A stretch of 64,000 nt of DNA from Alnus glutinosa (Eukaryota > Streptophyta > Magnoliopsida > Fagales > Betulaceae). Below are positions 34,340 to 45,256 of the stretch, piece by piece. The notes beneath the pieces are model-generated. The model did no database searches and was not told where the DNA came from. It was given only the letters and a program-made list of their open reading frames with translations. The number at the start of each line of letters is the position of its first letter. Positions within the stretch are counted from its first letter, which is position 1. The translations under genes were made by a program, and so were the position numbers. The stretch is from NCBI RefSeq assembly GCF_958979055.1, contig NC_084889.1:28226261-28290260 (forward strand), read 5' to 3'.

Positions 34340-34623
34340 ATTCAATAATTTCAGAGAGAGAAACAGAGTTACCGGAGGGACAGGGACGACCGGCACCGGA
34401 GCGAGCGGGAGAGAGAGAGGGGCTGCGGGCGGCGGTCCGGAGCGAGCGGGAGAGACAAAGGGGCTGGCGGCGGCGGTCCGGAGCGAGTGGGAGAGACAGA
34501 GGGGCTGGGGGCGGAACTCCGATGAAGGATGCCGGAGGCTGATTTGGGCGGCGGTCCGGAGCGAGCGGAAGAGACAGAGGGGCTGGGGGCGGAACTCCGG
34601 TGAAGGACGCCGGAGGGCGATTT
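34340..34623. repeat. GC-rich subterminal repeat, right side of the MULE
   Basis: Units such as 'ggtccggagcgagcgggaga' followed by 'gacagaggggctggg' recur three to four times. The base bias mirrors the left array (GA-rich here, CT-rich there), but the units differ. Confidence 0.75.
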
Positions 34624-34814
34624 GGGGACTGTACGGACAGACTTCAGAGAGAGAGAGGGTGGGTGCGTTCAGCTTTGGGGGGAAATGAAATTTCATTTCC
34701 CCCTCCAACCAGTTTTGATGGAAAAAAAAAAAAATGAAAAAAAAGGATTAAGCCCACTTTCCACGTAAGCTGTTGTAACGTTGTTGTAAAATCTGTGTAC
34801 CAGTATCATTTCTC
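34624..34814 (-). repeat. Right terminal inverted repeat of the MULE
   Basis: Its complement starts GAGAAATGATACTGGTACAC and pairs with 24465-24677. Direct flank ttttcaatc at 34815-34823 is the right target duplication. Confidence 0.92.
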
Positions 34815-36914
34815 TTTTCAATCTATCTACTCATGCCCAAACTCCTTCCAACCAAGACAAAAGCCACCATCTCTCTCTCTCTCTAGATTCAATTCATTCA
34901 CTTTCTCTCTCTAGAATTCTACTCTCTCATCTTCAATGTCAGTATCGGGTTCCGGGTCCAAGGAGAAGAAGGAAGCTACGTCGGCGGAGCCCCTCTCGCA
35001 AGTGTCGCCGATACTGGCGTCGTCACTGGGATTGAATAGGATAAACACGCGATCTGGGCCGTTGCCGCAGGAGAGCTTATTTGGGTTTAGAGGTGGCGGC
35101 GGCGACACGGCCCCGCGCTCGGCGCCAGCAATTTGTCCAGGCCCGGCAACGCCGATGCCGGCTCCGGTTCGGGGAGTGGGGGGAAGAAGAAGGCGGTGGC
35201 GGGGCCGAGTAGTAGGATGTTGGGGTTCCAAGAGCATTGGGTGGATAATGGGAGCAATTCGGATAGTGTGTCCAGTGGGAGCGCGCAGTCTACGGACCAG
35301 AGCCCCAATGTAGTGGGGAGCTCGAGGTTACAGAATGGGGAGTCCTCCTCTCAAGCTGGTATGGGTTTTTGTTTTCTTTTTGATTTTTACTTGTTTGGGC
35401 AATCAAGCCTTACTTGCTGGTTATGCACTAATGAGAGATTGTTGTTCGTTTGATCGATTGGATTGCCATGGTTTTTCCTTATGTGTATGTTTTGTATCTG
35501 TTTGTTCTTTCATTAAGTTTGTATTTGTGGGATTTTGCAAATGAGTTCATACAGGGAAGAATGTCCAATGCCGTTCTTGTTTAACTGCGAATTTGGCATT
35601 TTGGTAGTTGAAGAATGTTCAGGTAGATTTTGTGTTTAATTTGGGAGTTTAGCATTTTGATAGTGAGAGAAGTTGAGTAACGGAGCTCTTGAAAATGGCC
35701 TATATGTGCCCCCAGTTTGTAGAATTGAGCATCGGTTCCAACAGTGTATTTATAGACATGGTTTGGTATTCTCGGGAGAGATTTCATGGGTGGTTCTGTT
35801 AGATGCTACCAAAGCCATTGCTATGTGGATTACCTTTTTAACTCATGGTTTAATCTTAGCAGCGCCCTTGTTTTCTCCAATTCCTCCTTTGTCTCCCTGT
35901 CAATCTTCGTTACTGGGGCCTGGTTGGTTTGTGGGAGATTTAAATCATATAAGAGTCACTCATTATATAGAGTTTGTACTGATACTCATTATTTAGAGTT
36001 TGTACTGATAAAAGTTAAAATTCCCATGATAGGGCATTATTTTGTTTGGATATGGTTCCAAACAACGATATCCAAACCATATTCAAAAAAGATAAAAAAG
36101 AAAAAAAGAGATATAGTTAGGACTTGTATTTGTTGGTGTTTTAAATACATCAATATTTAGATAAAAGATCTCAAACTTGATTATCTTGTAGCCTTTTATA
36201 GCTAAAGAATCAAAACTGTTACCTTTATGTATAACTTTCTCAAAATGGAAAAATGCCCGAGCATTGACTGACATAATTTTTCTTAAATGTAAACACATCT
36301 TTATAAATTTATATTATTAAAGTAAAAAAGTTTGATTTAGGTGTCATATTAGTACATTATTATTGTGCTTGATCTAACCGACACATGGTGTGATGAAGGA
36401 ATAACAGAGTGGGATAGGTTACAAATATTCTCAGAAACTATATTTGTTATATATCTGTGTCATCCATTTGGTTGAGGATTTTAACAGAAAAGTATAAGGG
36501 TTGGGTACCTGGATTTGAAAGAATTTAAATTTGGACATTTCACAAAAAAATAAAAATAAAATAAAATAAGGCTTGCAATTGTCTCAACTTGCTACATGTT
36601 TTCGTAAGTGCCATTTTCTTACACTTATATGAGCAGACTACAAAGGTCTGTGATTTATAGGGTTTCAAGCTACATATCTTAATCCATTGTTCTTACGGTC
36701 TTTTGAACAAGAGGGACAAAAATCATGAAACTCTTAAAATGAAGCAATGAAATTGTAACAGAAGTTATCTATGAGCAAGAGTGACTAGGTCCATGTAGAA
36801 GTAGATGGTGGAAATGCCATGAGAGAAAATGTTATATTGAACTAGATATAGATATCTGGATTTTTATCTTATCTTAGTTTCTGATTTTTTTTTTTAGTGT
36901 ATGGCTCACTTATA

Positions 36915-39248
36915 TAGACAAATTACTACTCCCATAAAATCACCAGTCTAGGTGTGTAACCATAGTTCTATTAGTTTTTTTCCGTTTGTTTGGAAGGGAT
37001 GTCTTCCCTGTAGGGGTGTTGGCTTCAGCCTTATGGAGAGCCGGTTCTATGTGGAGGCAAAGTCCTTCCGGTTCTCAGTGGAAGCAGGGTCTGCCGAGCT
37101 TCGGGTGGAGGAAAAGAGAAAAGGGTTTTCAGGTTATGCTGTTCTCGGGTTGAGTTGCACTGCTTGGTTACTGTCGAGGGTGGAAGAAGTCTTGGGTAAT
37201 GCTGGGATCGAGGATTTCGTCAAATCCTTTAGGGAGGGATCAAAGGCGACCATCACTCGGAGAGGTGAAAACAGGTCTGGGCGGTTCTTGGAGGTGGCAG
37301 TTTTCGACGGAGGTCGGAGAGGGCGCATCCTTTTTCCTGAGGGTCGGGACGGGAGAGGGTGGAGCCGTGTTTCTGGGGAGCTGAGCAAAATGTTGGATTT
37401 TCTGGAAAACATGTGTGGGCCTTCGTCTTCTGGCGGTCGTTCTTCTTCTGGTGTTTTGCCGTTGGGCGGTAAATTGGGGATAGGTTCAGGACGTCCGTCG
37501 TTTGCGGCAGTGGTGAGTTCAGCAGCTACCGTCTCAGGAACTAGGGTTGAGACAAAGATGATTGGTGATTGGCCTCTGCTGGTCGGGTGCGACGTGGAGA
37601 AGATGCAGCTGCGGGGAATGGAGATGGGGGCGGTCTGTCAGGTGAGTGATTGCTCCGTTCTGGAGGAGCAACCGGTCGGCGTCTCGGGTTTGAACCTTCG
37701 TGCAGAAGACCAGTCCAGGTATCGAGGTTGTGTCTGTAGGCAGGCTGGCGTGTCCAGGAATTCAGCTGTTGAGGGTGACGTTTCTCTGCAAGGGGAGGGA
37801 CTGGTTGGAGTGTTCGAGAAGGTGTTTGAAATCCTGGGCCAGTTCTCCAAGGCGCTGGTTTGGGCCTGTGGCTTGCCGAAAAAGCTGGGCTATAAGTCTT
37901 CTCTTGGGCTTAAACGTAGGGTGGATTTTGTGGCGGGTCGGGTGCTTAAGAGGGTAAAGTTTGTTGTTAAAGGGTTTCGGGCTGGGGCAAAGTTTAAGCC
38001 CAATGCCAATTCGGACAATGTTTCGGGCCGTAAGTTGTCGTCGGCTGATGGTGCAATATCGGGGCGGGGCTCGGGTCTGGGGTGTCTTCAGCGTCCGATG
38101 GAGTTCCATGGGAGCGCCCTTCGGCCGGACGTGACGTCGGCGGCAGATCCTGGGGTGGATATGGTTCTGTCTCTTTCCGGGGCTAGATCCAGTGATCGGG
38201 TGCTCGTTCCTGTGGTCGAGTCAGTCAATGAGGGTGCCGTCCCTTCCTCTCTTCCAGCGCTGATGTTGCGTCCGCCGGTGTTTCTGAGTGTTATTCCTTC
38301 TGGGGTGCGGCCTTCTTTAGTTTCAAGTTCTTCCGAATCAGGGTTCATCCTTCGGCAGGCAGGGGTTCTTCCGTCAGCTGGGGTGAGGTCGGGCGTTGAG
38401 GTTTTTCAGTTTGGGGAGATTGGTGACTCGTCTGTCGGTGCTAGGCGTGATCTCGTTGGCGTTGCTCTTAGTGCGCCTTCTGGTAATTCTTTGTATCGAA
38501 CATCGTCTCTCCGTCGGCAGGCAGGGATGCTTGCGGATGTCCCTGCCTTGGGAAGGAGTTTTGGTGGGGTTAATCTCTTGGGTCTTCCTGGGGTTTCGGT
38601 TTCCTTTCCCTGTGGTCAGTGGGTTTTGTTTCCTCATTGGCCAAGATCGGTCCCCTTTGTGGTTGGGCACCCCCAGTTAACTGGTTTATCGTCTAGGGTC
38701 GTTGAGGTGGGGGAATCTTTAAAGGGGGTTGATCCAAAAGGAAGTGTTGTTGGGTGCCCCCTGGTTCCTGGTTGCCGTCTGGAATCGTTGACGTGGGGGA
38801 TTCTTCTAAAGGGGTTGTTCCAAAGGATAATGTTGTTGTTTACTCCAGGGTTGTGGAAGAGAGCAAGTCGTGTTTTCGCACGATGGGGGTTTCGTTTGTG
38901 GGATCTGATCAGAAGGGATTTCTAGATTTTTTGGCTTTGATCGAGGATGAGCGCTTTGACTTTGAATTCCCTCCTAAGAAGGATAAGGAGATAAAAAGGA
39001 AAAAGGGGAAAAGAGAGGTCAAGAATTTAGAATGTTCTATCAATTTCGATGCTAGGGGAATGGGTTCTAGTCGGGACAGGGGCAAGAAGATGGGGGTTTG
39101 ATGTAATTTTCTTTTTTTTTGGGTTTTTCAGATATATATTTTTTTTTTCTTTTTTTTTTGTGTGTGTCCTTTTTGTATACTCCATGTATGCTTAGGGGCG
39201 CCTTTTACGCTTTTTTATAATATTCTGTTTATTACCTATAAAAAAAAA
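36915..39248 (+). mobile_element. ORF1-only LINE insertion in pseudogene intron 1
   Basis: Copy B reads 'ggctaacttataaatgtgatttg' uninterrupted (about 47666-47690); copy A splits after cttata with 2.3 kb of sequence ending 'attacctataaaaaaaaa'. It contains a LINE ORF1 (from 37033) followed at once by the 3' tail (ggggcgccttttacgc, then the A-rich end) and no endonuclease or reverse transcriptase. No long target duplication is evident. Confidence 0.85.
37033..39101 (+). pseudogene. LINE ORF1 with one frameshift
   Basis: It starts MESRFYVEAKSFRFSVEAG and continues EEKRKGFSGYAVLGLSCTAW, VKSFREGSKATITRRGENRS, EVAVFDGGRRGRILFPEGRD: the N-terminal domain of plant LINE ORF1 (related to DUF4283), an RNA-binding protein for the retrotransposition particle. 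The frame stops at 38925; the true C-terminus (SCFRTMGVSF to KREVKNLECSINFDARG) is in another frame ending at 39101. The shift lies in two imperfect repeats of about 80 bp (near 38678 and 38762). The same N-terminus reappears at 63975. Confidence 0.8.
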
Positions 39249-41422
39249 TAAATGTGATTTGTATATATTCTAGGGGATTTATACTTGTATTGAAAAAATA
39301 GGAAAAGTTCCAGGTGGTTTGTGCTTTACAGGTGTTTTTCTTCCCCAACCATCATAAGAAAACAAAATTTGTGAGGGAATGGTGATGAGTAGGATACTTG
39401 GATGGAAACTAATGGAAGATAGCAATGCAAATTATGAGAGCCTGAAAAATGTGGTAATATATGACATGTAGTACAATTTCAGTTGCAATTGCTACATGTT
39501 TCTTGGTCACTTGCATTTCTGCTTCCCAAATCTTCCCCCGTTTGTTGTGTTTTCCTTCAACTGGAATTGAGATGTTTGGGAAATGGAAATGATTTTTATT
39601 TTATTTTATTTTCTATTACAAGTTCAATTAGAGTCACATTAATTACCCTGGTACTTATGCTACACTGCTTTTGGAGCATAACTTGTCCCACTTATGCTTT
39701 TGCACATCTGTTATATTATCAAATTACAAACGTTTGACCTGCTGTCTAATTTGCATATTTTATAGAAAGAGAAGAGGTTGACATGCTGCTGACCTTCTCT
39801 TGTGGGCCTAGGCATTTGCTTTTGCGTTTCATATATTTTCATCTTCTTTCTTCTTCTTTGCCTCGCTTTTTTTTTTTTTTTTTTCAATTAAAATATACTG
39901 ATTGTATTTTAGGGTATATGCAAGATTAGAACTTTTGCATCATTTAAACTTTGGTCATTCTAGGATAGATTCAATTAGTGAAACGATTCAGTTGTGGTTT
40001 CATTTCTTCTAAATAACTGGCATATTTGTTATGTGTTTCTCAAAAGTTACTTTTGATATTTTGAATCACCTACCAGCGCGCTATGAATCATCATGGGGTC
40101 AGTCTGGAGGGTTAATCAGTCCAGATGTTTGTACACCAGAGGTACTTGAGAAAATATTTTTATTGATGATAACCATGCAATTGTTTTATCTGATTTAGTG
40201 ATTATATTTTCTATCCATTATTTACTTTTCACAATATAGTTGATGGCTTGAATATTTGCTTCCAGACTGCATATGAGTGTGACAATCCAAAGGAGTCCGA
40301 GTCTCCCCGTTTTCAAGCCATTCTACGTGTTACAAGTGCACCTAGAAAGAGGTTTCCTGCTGATATCAAAAGTTTTTCTCATGAACTAGATTCCAAGGGC
40401 GTTCGCCCTTTCCCATTTTGGAAGCCTCGAGGCTTAAATAACTTGGAGGTACTTAATTTTATCTTTTGCATTAAATTTCCTTGCAAATGATAAATATACT
40501 TCAGGAAGTATCATTTGCTTTTTATTTCCCTGCTGTTCTATGCAGGAAATATTGGTTGTCATACGGGCAAAATTTGACAAAGCAAAAGAAGAAGTAAACA
40601 ATGATCTGGCTATTTTTGCAGCGGATCTGGTCGGAATTCTTTAAAAAAATGCAGATAGTCATCCTGAGTGGCAGGAAACTATTGAGGACTTGCTGGTTTT
40701 GGCTCGTAGCTGTGCCATGACGTCTCCTGGGGAGTTTTGGCTTCAGTGTGAAAGCATAGTACAGGAATTGGATGATAGGCGTCAAGAACTTCTGCCGGGT
40801 ATGCTGAAGCAGCTTCACACCCGAATGCTTTTCATTCTCACAAGGTGTACCAGATTGTTGCAGTTCCACAAAGAAAGTTTGGCTGAGGATGAACATGTTA
40901 TTCACCTTCGTAATTCTAGCATCTAGCATCCTGCATCCTGCGGAAAAGCGAATTCCTCCCAGCATGGGAAGGGAGTCCAAGTGTTCTAGTGCTGCAAAGG
41001 CCTCAGAGACTGCTTCAGCAAGGAAATATTACAGTCAGGAGCAGCAGCATGGCTTGAATTGGAAGAGAGACCATGTCATACAGCCAGAAAAAAATTTCAT
41101 GTCATCGTCTCTTTAATTTAATCTTAAGATGATGAGTGACTTGTTTGTTTTTAGTTTACAATAATATTTGACTAATTCGAGTGATGTTGTTTATCTTTCA
41201 GTTCTTAATTAATTTCTATATGCTTTTGAATAATTGGCATTGGGAACAGGTGTGGGTGCATAACAGTCCAAGAACTGTGACTAATTAGAAGGAAATTAAA
41301 TCTCACAATATCTTTTGTGGGGTGCACTCTTGTTTGCCAATCCTTGTCAATTGTCTGTCTTCTATTTATGCCTTTAAATGGGTTTTTGGCATGGCATGGG
41401 GTTGATCTTCTCCTTTCTTTTT

Positions 41423-41458
<36 letters not shown>

Positions 41459-41737
41459 TATTAATTAAATGAAAAATTTAAGCTATTTAGGATAAGTGGT
41501 GATTTAACATAATATTAGACCAAAGGTCTTGAATTCGAACATTATTTCGGTCCGTCATTCTTTTTCAATTAAATATTTTAAATATTCTATATGATGTTAA
41601 AGTATTTATTAAATTATTAAATTTATCTATTATTATTAGTTTAAGTTTTTAAAACAAGCAGCGATTTAATAGAACTGTTGGGAGTAAATGTCTTGTTCTA
41701 TAAGCTGGAATGATACATGATTTTTGGTATAAAAGGC

Positions 41738-41918
41738 GAGTAATGATTCTTGCACAACTCTTATACAACTTTTACACAACTATAACTACTTTCTTTCTTC
41801 TTCTTTTTTTCTTTTTTTTATGATCAACCATTAGATTTATTTTTCTACATGTAGGCTATAAATATTTAATAGTTGATCATTAAAAAAATTTGTTAAAGTT
41901 GTGCAATAAACTTTACTC
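41738..41918. mobile_element. Foldback MITE, 181 bp, only in unit B
   Basis: Ends gagtaatgattcttgcacaa and the complement of gagtaaagtttattgcacaa. Flanks ataaaaggc and ttaaaaggt (7 of 9 match) look like the target duplication; unit A has one copy (ttaaaaggtaaggg near 20695). Confidence 0.75.
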
Positions 41919-42087
41919 TTAAAAGGTAAGGGAGAGTGAGAAATAGTTTGAAAATGGGCTTGTGTTTTTTTCCAGTCTCGGAAGAACAAAGTTTTTACGA
42001 GGATAAAGGGAATTCCTATTTACTCTTCTAAACCTATATGAGAATAGCCCCATTTTTACATATTAAGCATGTGAATTTTACATTCAT

Positions 42088-42857
42088 ATTTTTTTTTTTC
42101 AATGAATAAGTAGAACTTTAGTAAAACTCAAAGAATCAAGTTGTACAAACAAAGTCCACCAAACAAATGAAACATGCTACAAACAAAGTAGTAAAGCTCA
42201 AAACAAAACAACAAACATCAAACTAGCATAGCAATATCCATATTCCATCTACGACAAAGGCTAATGTTAGCCTTGGTTTTCTTGAATTTTCCTTTTTCTG
42301 CAACTCGAAATCTAACTTCCCAGAAAATGTGCTTCAAGATTTGCTCCTTTGTATGAGGATCAGCAGCATGCTTCACTTCATTACAAGCTCTCCACACACC
42401 ATACACTGTAGAACTTAACACCCAACGACAGGCCACTCCAAACATTGATTTAGTTCTCCAATTTCTACAGCCTTCTTCCATAACATCCTGCCAAGCAAAA
42501 TGAGGCTGCGAAATACCACAACGATGCATACACTCCCTCCAAATCCGATTACTAAAACTACACTGAAAAAACAAGTGATCACGACTTTCAGTGCAGAAAA
42601 CACAACTAGTGTCACCCGAAAATTCCCATGACAGAAGACGATTATCTGTGGTTAATCGATTTTGAACAGCTAGCCAAAGCAAAAAGGCGAACAACTAGCC
42701 AAAACAAAAAAGCCTACTTCGGAATAGCCCGAGGGAACAAAACAATAGACCATCATGGGATTATACTTTTCTTCTGCCGTAGGAAGTCCCAAGTGTCAGC
42801 ACTGACATAGGAACCATTCTTATACATGATCCATGTTGGCCTATCGGCAACATCAAT
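42088..42857 (-). mobile_element. 5'-truncated LINE, minus strand, only in unit B
   Basis: TTTTACATTCAT flanks both sides (42076-42087 and 42858-42869). A T-run follows the left flank. The minus frame reads FLLWLAVQNRLTTDNRLLSW, CVFCTESRDHLFFQCSFSNR, WRECMHRCG: the zf-RVT domain and C-terminus of LINE ORF2. The matching site in unit A (about 20910) is empty. Confidence 0.88.
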
Positions 42858-42869
42858 TTTTACATTCAT

Positions 42870-45086
42870 TTTTCTTATCGTCATTTTGAACAAATGTTAG
42901 TTATTTGAGTAAAGATTATAACTAATTTATCGTATTCACGTCACACTGACGGATGTTGCGTATTTTAAGTAGTTTAGACTTTTGTTTTCATAAGTGTTGG
43001 ACAAGAGAAATCTCATATAACATCATGTTAAGTGTTTGACATAATAAAATTACTTAAACACGTCACGTTAGCCGTCATGAAATGGGCGTGAAGAATAATA
43101 TTATACTAGTTATTTTTCCTATTTAGTCTACTAATCAATTGTTTATTAAATTAACATGTGTTTAAAATGGGTATATAAATTACGTGTATTTAAGACACAT
43201 GTCGATCTAATATTCATTTAAACACTTTTTGAAAAAACTGTCCTGTTAAACGACAAGACGGTGAAGTCTAATGAGTCTAAACGCGTGGCATTTGCTTTTG
43301 ACACAAGTTAAGCTGAGTCGTCGGTGGCTTTTTGGGGATGGTGGGAAGGGATTTTAGGTCAAGTTTGTTTGGTTAGATTGAAGAATAATTGCATCACAAA
43401 AGAGAATTGAGAAAATACAATTTGTTCACTATAATTCAATTTCTTTAACTTCACGTGGGTTTGAATATACAAGATCAAACCTTTTGGTCATCAAATCTGG
43501 ACCCAACTACTCTATCTATGCCATTTTGTTGCACACAATTCTAAAAAACATTTTACATTTACTTACAATTTTTTTTTAAAAAAAAAAAATTAAGAAAAAT
43601 GATAGAAATTACTCCAGCTTTACATCTATGTACAGTGGTTTTGAAAAAAATAGGGTTATTTTTTAATTATATTTTATTATTTTTCATAAACAAATTTTGG
43701 ATTATTTTTTAGAATTCAAATTTTACTCGGGTTTTATTCAACTTTTTCTAATTTTGTTTTAAGTTCTCTAAACCATCCAAACATAATTTCAAAAATCAAG
43801 TTCCCTCAGTATTCATAATTTTAAATATAATACAAAATAGTATAATATAATAATAATAATAATAATAAATCCTCACCCCCAAACGAGCCCAAAGCAAAAT
43901 AATTTAAACGGGTCTCCAAAATTAAATATGTAGCACCTTCATTTTCTACTCCAAACATTTTAATACTTAATTCGATAACCTTCAACCGTGCTTGACTTTT
44001 TTTTTTTTTTTTTTTAAATAAAAATATATGTGGGTTGGAATTCTTGAGCATGGTCAATAGTAGCCATCATTTTCACTAATTGCCTCTTGACCAAAAGATT
44101 TTTTTTTTTTTTTTAATTAAAGAAAAAAAAGAAGAAGCCTTTTCTCCTAACATCAGAAGACTTATACATGACTTAAATATGTTATCTTTCTTCTCTCTCT
44201 ATTTTTTTTTTTCTTTTCCAATAAAATGAACGAAAAAATAATACATAAAACTTTTACTTACTCCAACCCCCCCAAAAAAAAACACTTGTGGGTCAAAAAA
44301 AGCCCCGAGAGTAATCTATTTAAAAACCCCATTCCCTTTCTCAAAGGTTTTTGGCATGGCATGGGGTTGATCTTTATGCTTTGCCATTTGTAAGAATAGT
44401 TTTTCAAATAGAAAAGTAACTAGTTAAAATAGAAAAAAAAAAGATTTTTTAGTTAAAAAATGAGAAAAAATTGTTAAATTAGATGTGAATATTCTTATTA
44501 CTCGAATTTGAATCTGAATCCGTTAGGGAGAGATGTAAGTGAATACTTTTTTTTTTTTGTCCGTTTTGTTTTATTTATTTTTAAACGAAAACATTAACAA
44601 TTAACTCAAATCATAAAATACTTGGAATTATTTTTCATTTTTATGTTATGTGAAAATATTTTTTCAAACAAAAAACACAATATAAAAAATATTATCAAAC
44701 GAAGTCGTTAAAGTATTGCAGCGTTTGGAAGAGAATAATCCTTAAAATTTTTTAGAAATCCTAAAAGATTATATCATTTGATTGCACTTAAAGTAGAGGG
44801 AATTTTATTTATTTATTTATTAATATTATTAAAAAATGGGACAGAAATTTCGGTAGAAAATTAAAAATTTCAGTAAATCTATTTGACTTTCAAATTATAA
44901 AAATAGCGGTAAATGTCCAGATTGGATATCTTCAGTTTTTTTACCACTTGCAAAACTTCACCCACCTTTTGGCCTTTTCAGTCATATATTCTATTCCTCG
45001 TTGCTTCAGCCTTCAGAGGCTTCGGTCCCATTTTTCAATCTATCAACTCAGACCCAAACTTCTTCCAACCAAGACAAAAGCCACCA

Positions 45087-45129
<43 letters not shown>

Positions 45130-45180
45130 GAATTCAATTCATTCACTTTCTCTCTCTAGAATTCTACTCTCTCATCTTCA
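42870..45180 (+). promoter_or_regulatory. IREH1 upstream region and leader
   Basis: Shared with unit A. The last 300 bases (gcggtaaatgtccagattgg onwards) are the best conserved. A (CT)n run lies at 45091-45128, just before the start region, a common feature of plant leaders. No TATA box could be assigned with confidence. Confidence 0.5.
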
Positions 45181-45213
45181 ATGTCAGTCTCAGCAGCCCT
45201 GCTCCTATGCTAG
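45181..45213 (+). CDS. Upstream ORF in the IREH1 leader (10 codons)
   Basis: ATG TCA GTC ... TGC TAG encodes [10 protein letters not shown] and ends 43 bases before the main ATG at 45257. If the leader includes it, it may lower translation of the kinase. In copy A the same ATG has been joined in frame to the coding region by deletion. Confidence 0.5.
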   Translation: MSVSAALLLC

Positions 45214-45256
45214 GGCTGCAACGCCACCACTACCAAATCCCTCTGAAACTGCAGAA

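Larger units (their letters stand above)
24465..34814. mobile_element. 10,350-bp MULE with two inward-facing genes and captured host exons
   Basis: Both ends begin GAGAAATGATACTGGTACAC; the outer 45 bp are identical and similarity continues for about 190-213 bp. TTTTCAATC is duplicated on both sides (24456-24464 and 34815-34823), the 9-bp signature of Mutator-like elements. Unit B carries the uninterrupted target at 45032-45040. Inside, left to right, are: a GC-rich subterminal array, a GRF zinc-finger gene (+), a PR-10 exon (-), an RRP12-like fragment (-), and a FAR1-type transposase fused to an EDC4 C-terminal domain (-). The transposase is free of stops, so the copy may be autonomous. Confidence 0.95.
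34815..41091 (+). pseudogene. Truncated IREH1 copy (copy A)
   Basis: Exon remnants: 34936-35358, 40077-40141, 40266-40448, 40546-41091, matching IREH1 exons 1-4 of copy B. Lesions: a deletion of about 337 bp removing the native start and first 90 codons (equivalent to 45190-45526); a net 1-base frameshift in the glycine run near 35101-35116; TAA at 40642-40644 in exon 4 (G to T relative to copy B); a 7-bp duplication (tagcatc) near 40918; then truncation at the duplication junction 41091-41095, so no kinase domain. A LINE fills intron 1 and the promoter has been displaced by the MULE. It cannot make a kinase. Confidence 0.93.
19454..41094. repeat. Tandem duplication unit A (RCI2 3' flank to IREH1 exon 4)
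   Basis: From 19454 (tttcatgtcatcgtct) the sequence matches 41095 onwards, with differing indels, through the promoter, leader and first exons of IREH1. Unit A ends inside exon 4 at 'cagccagaaaa' (41081-41091), where the upstream flank restarts. Without the MULE and the LINE the unit would be about 9 kb. Exon 3 differs from unit B at three positions by my count of 183. Confidence 0.92.

Noticed and set aside
34911..35313. Separate small genes in the copy A leader region
   Set aside because: They are shifted-frame readings of the IREH1 exon 1 pseudogene.
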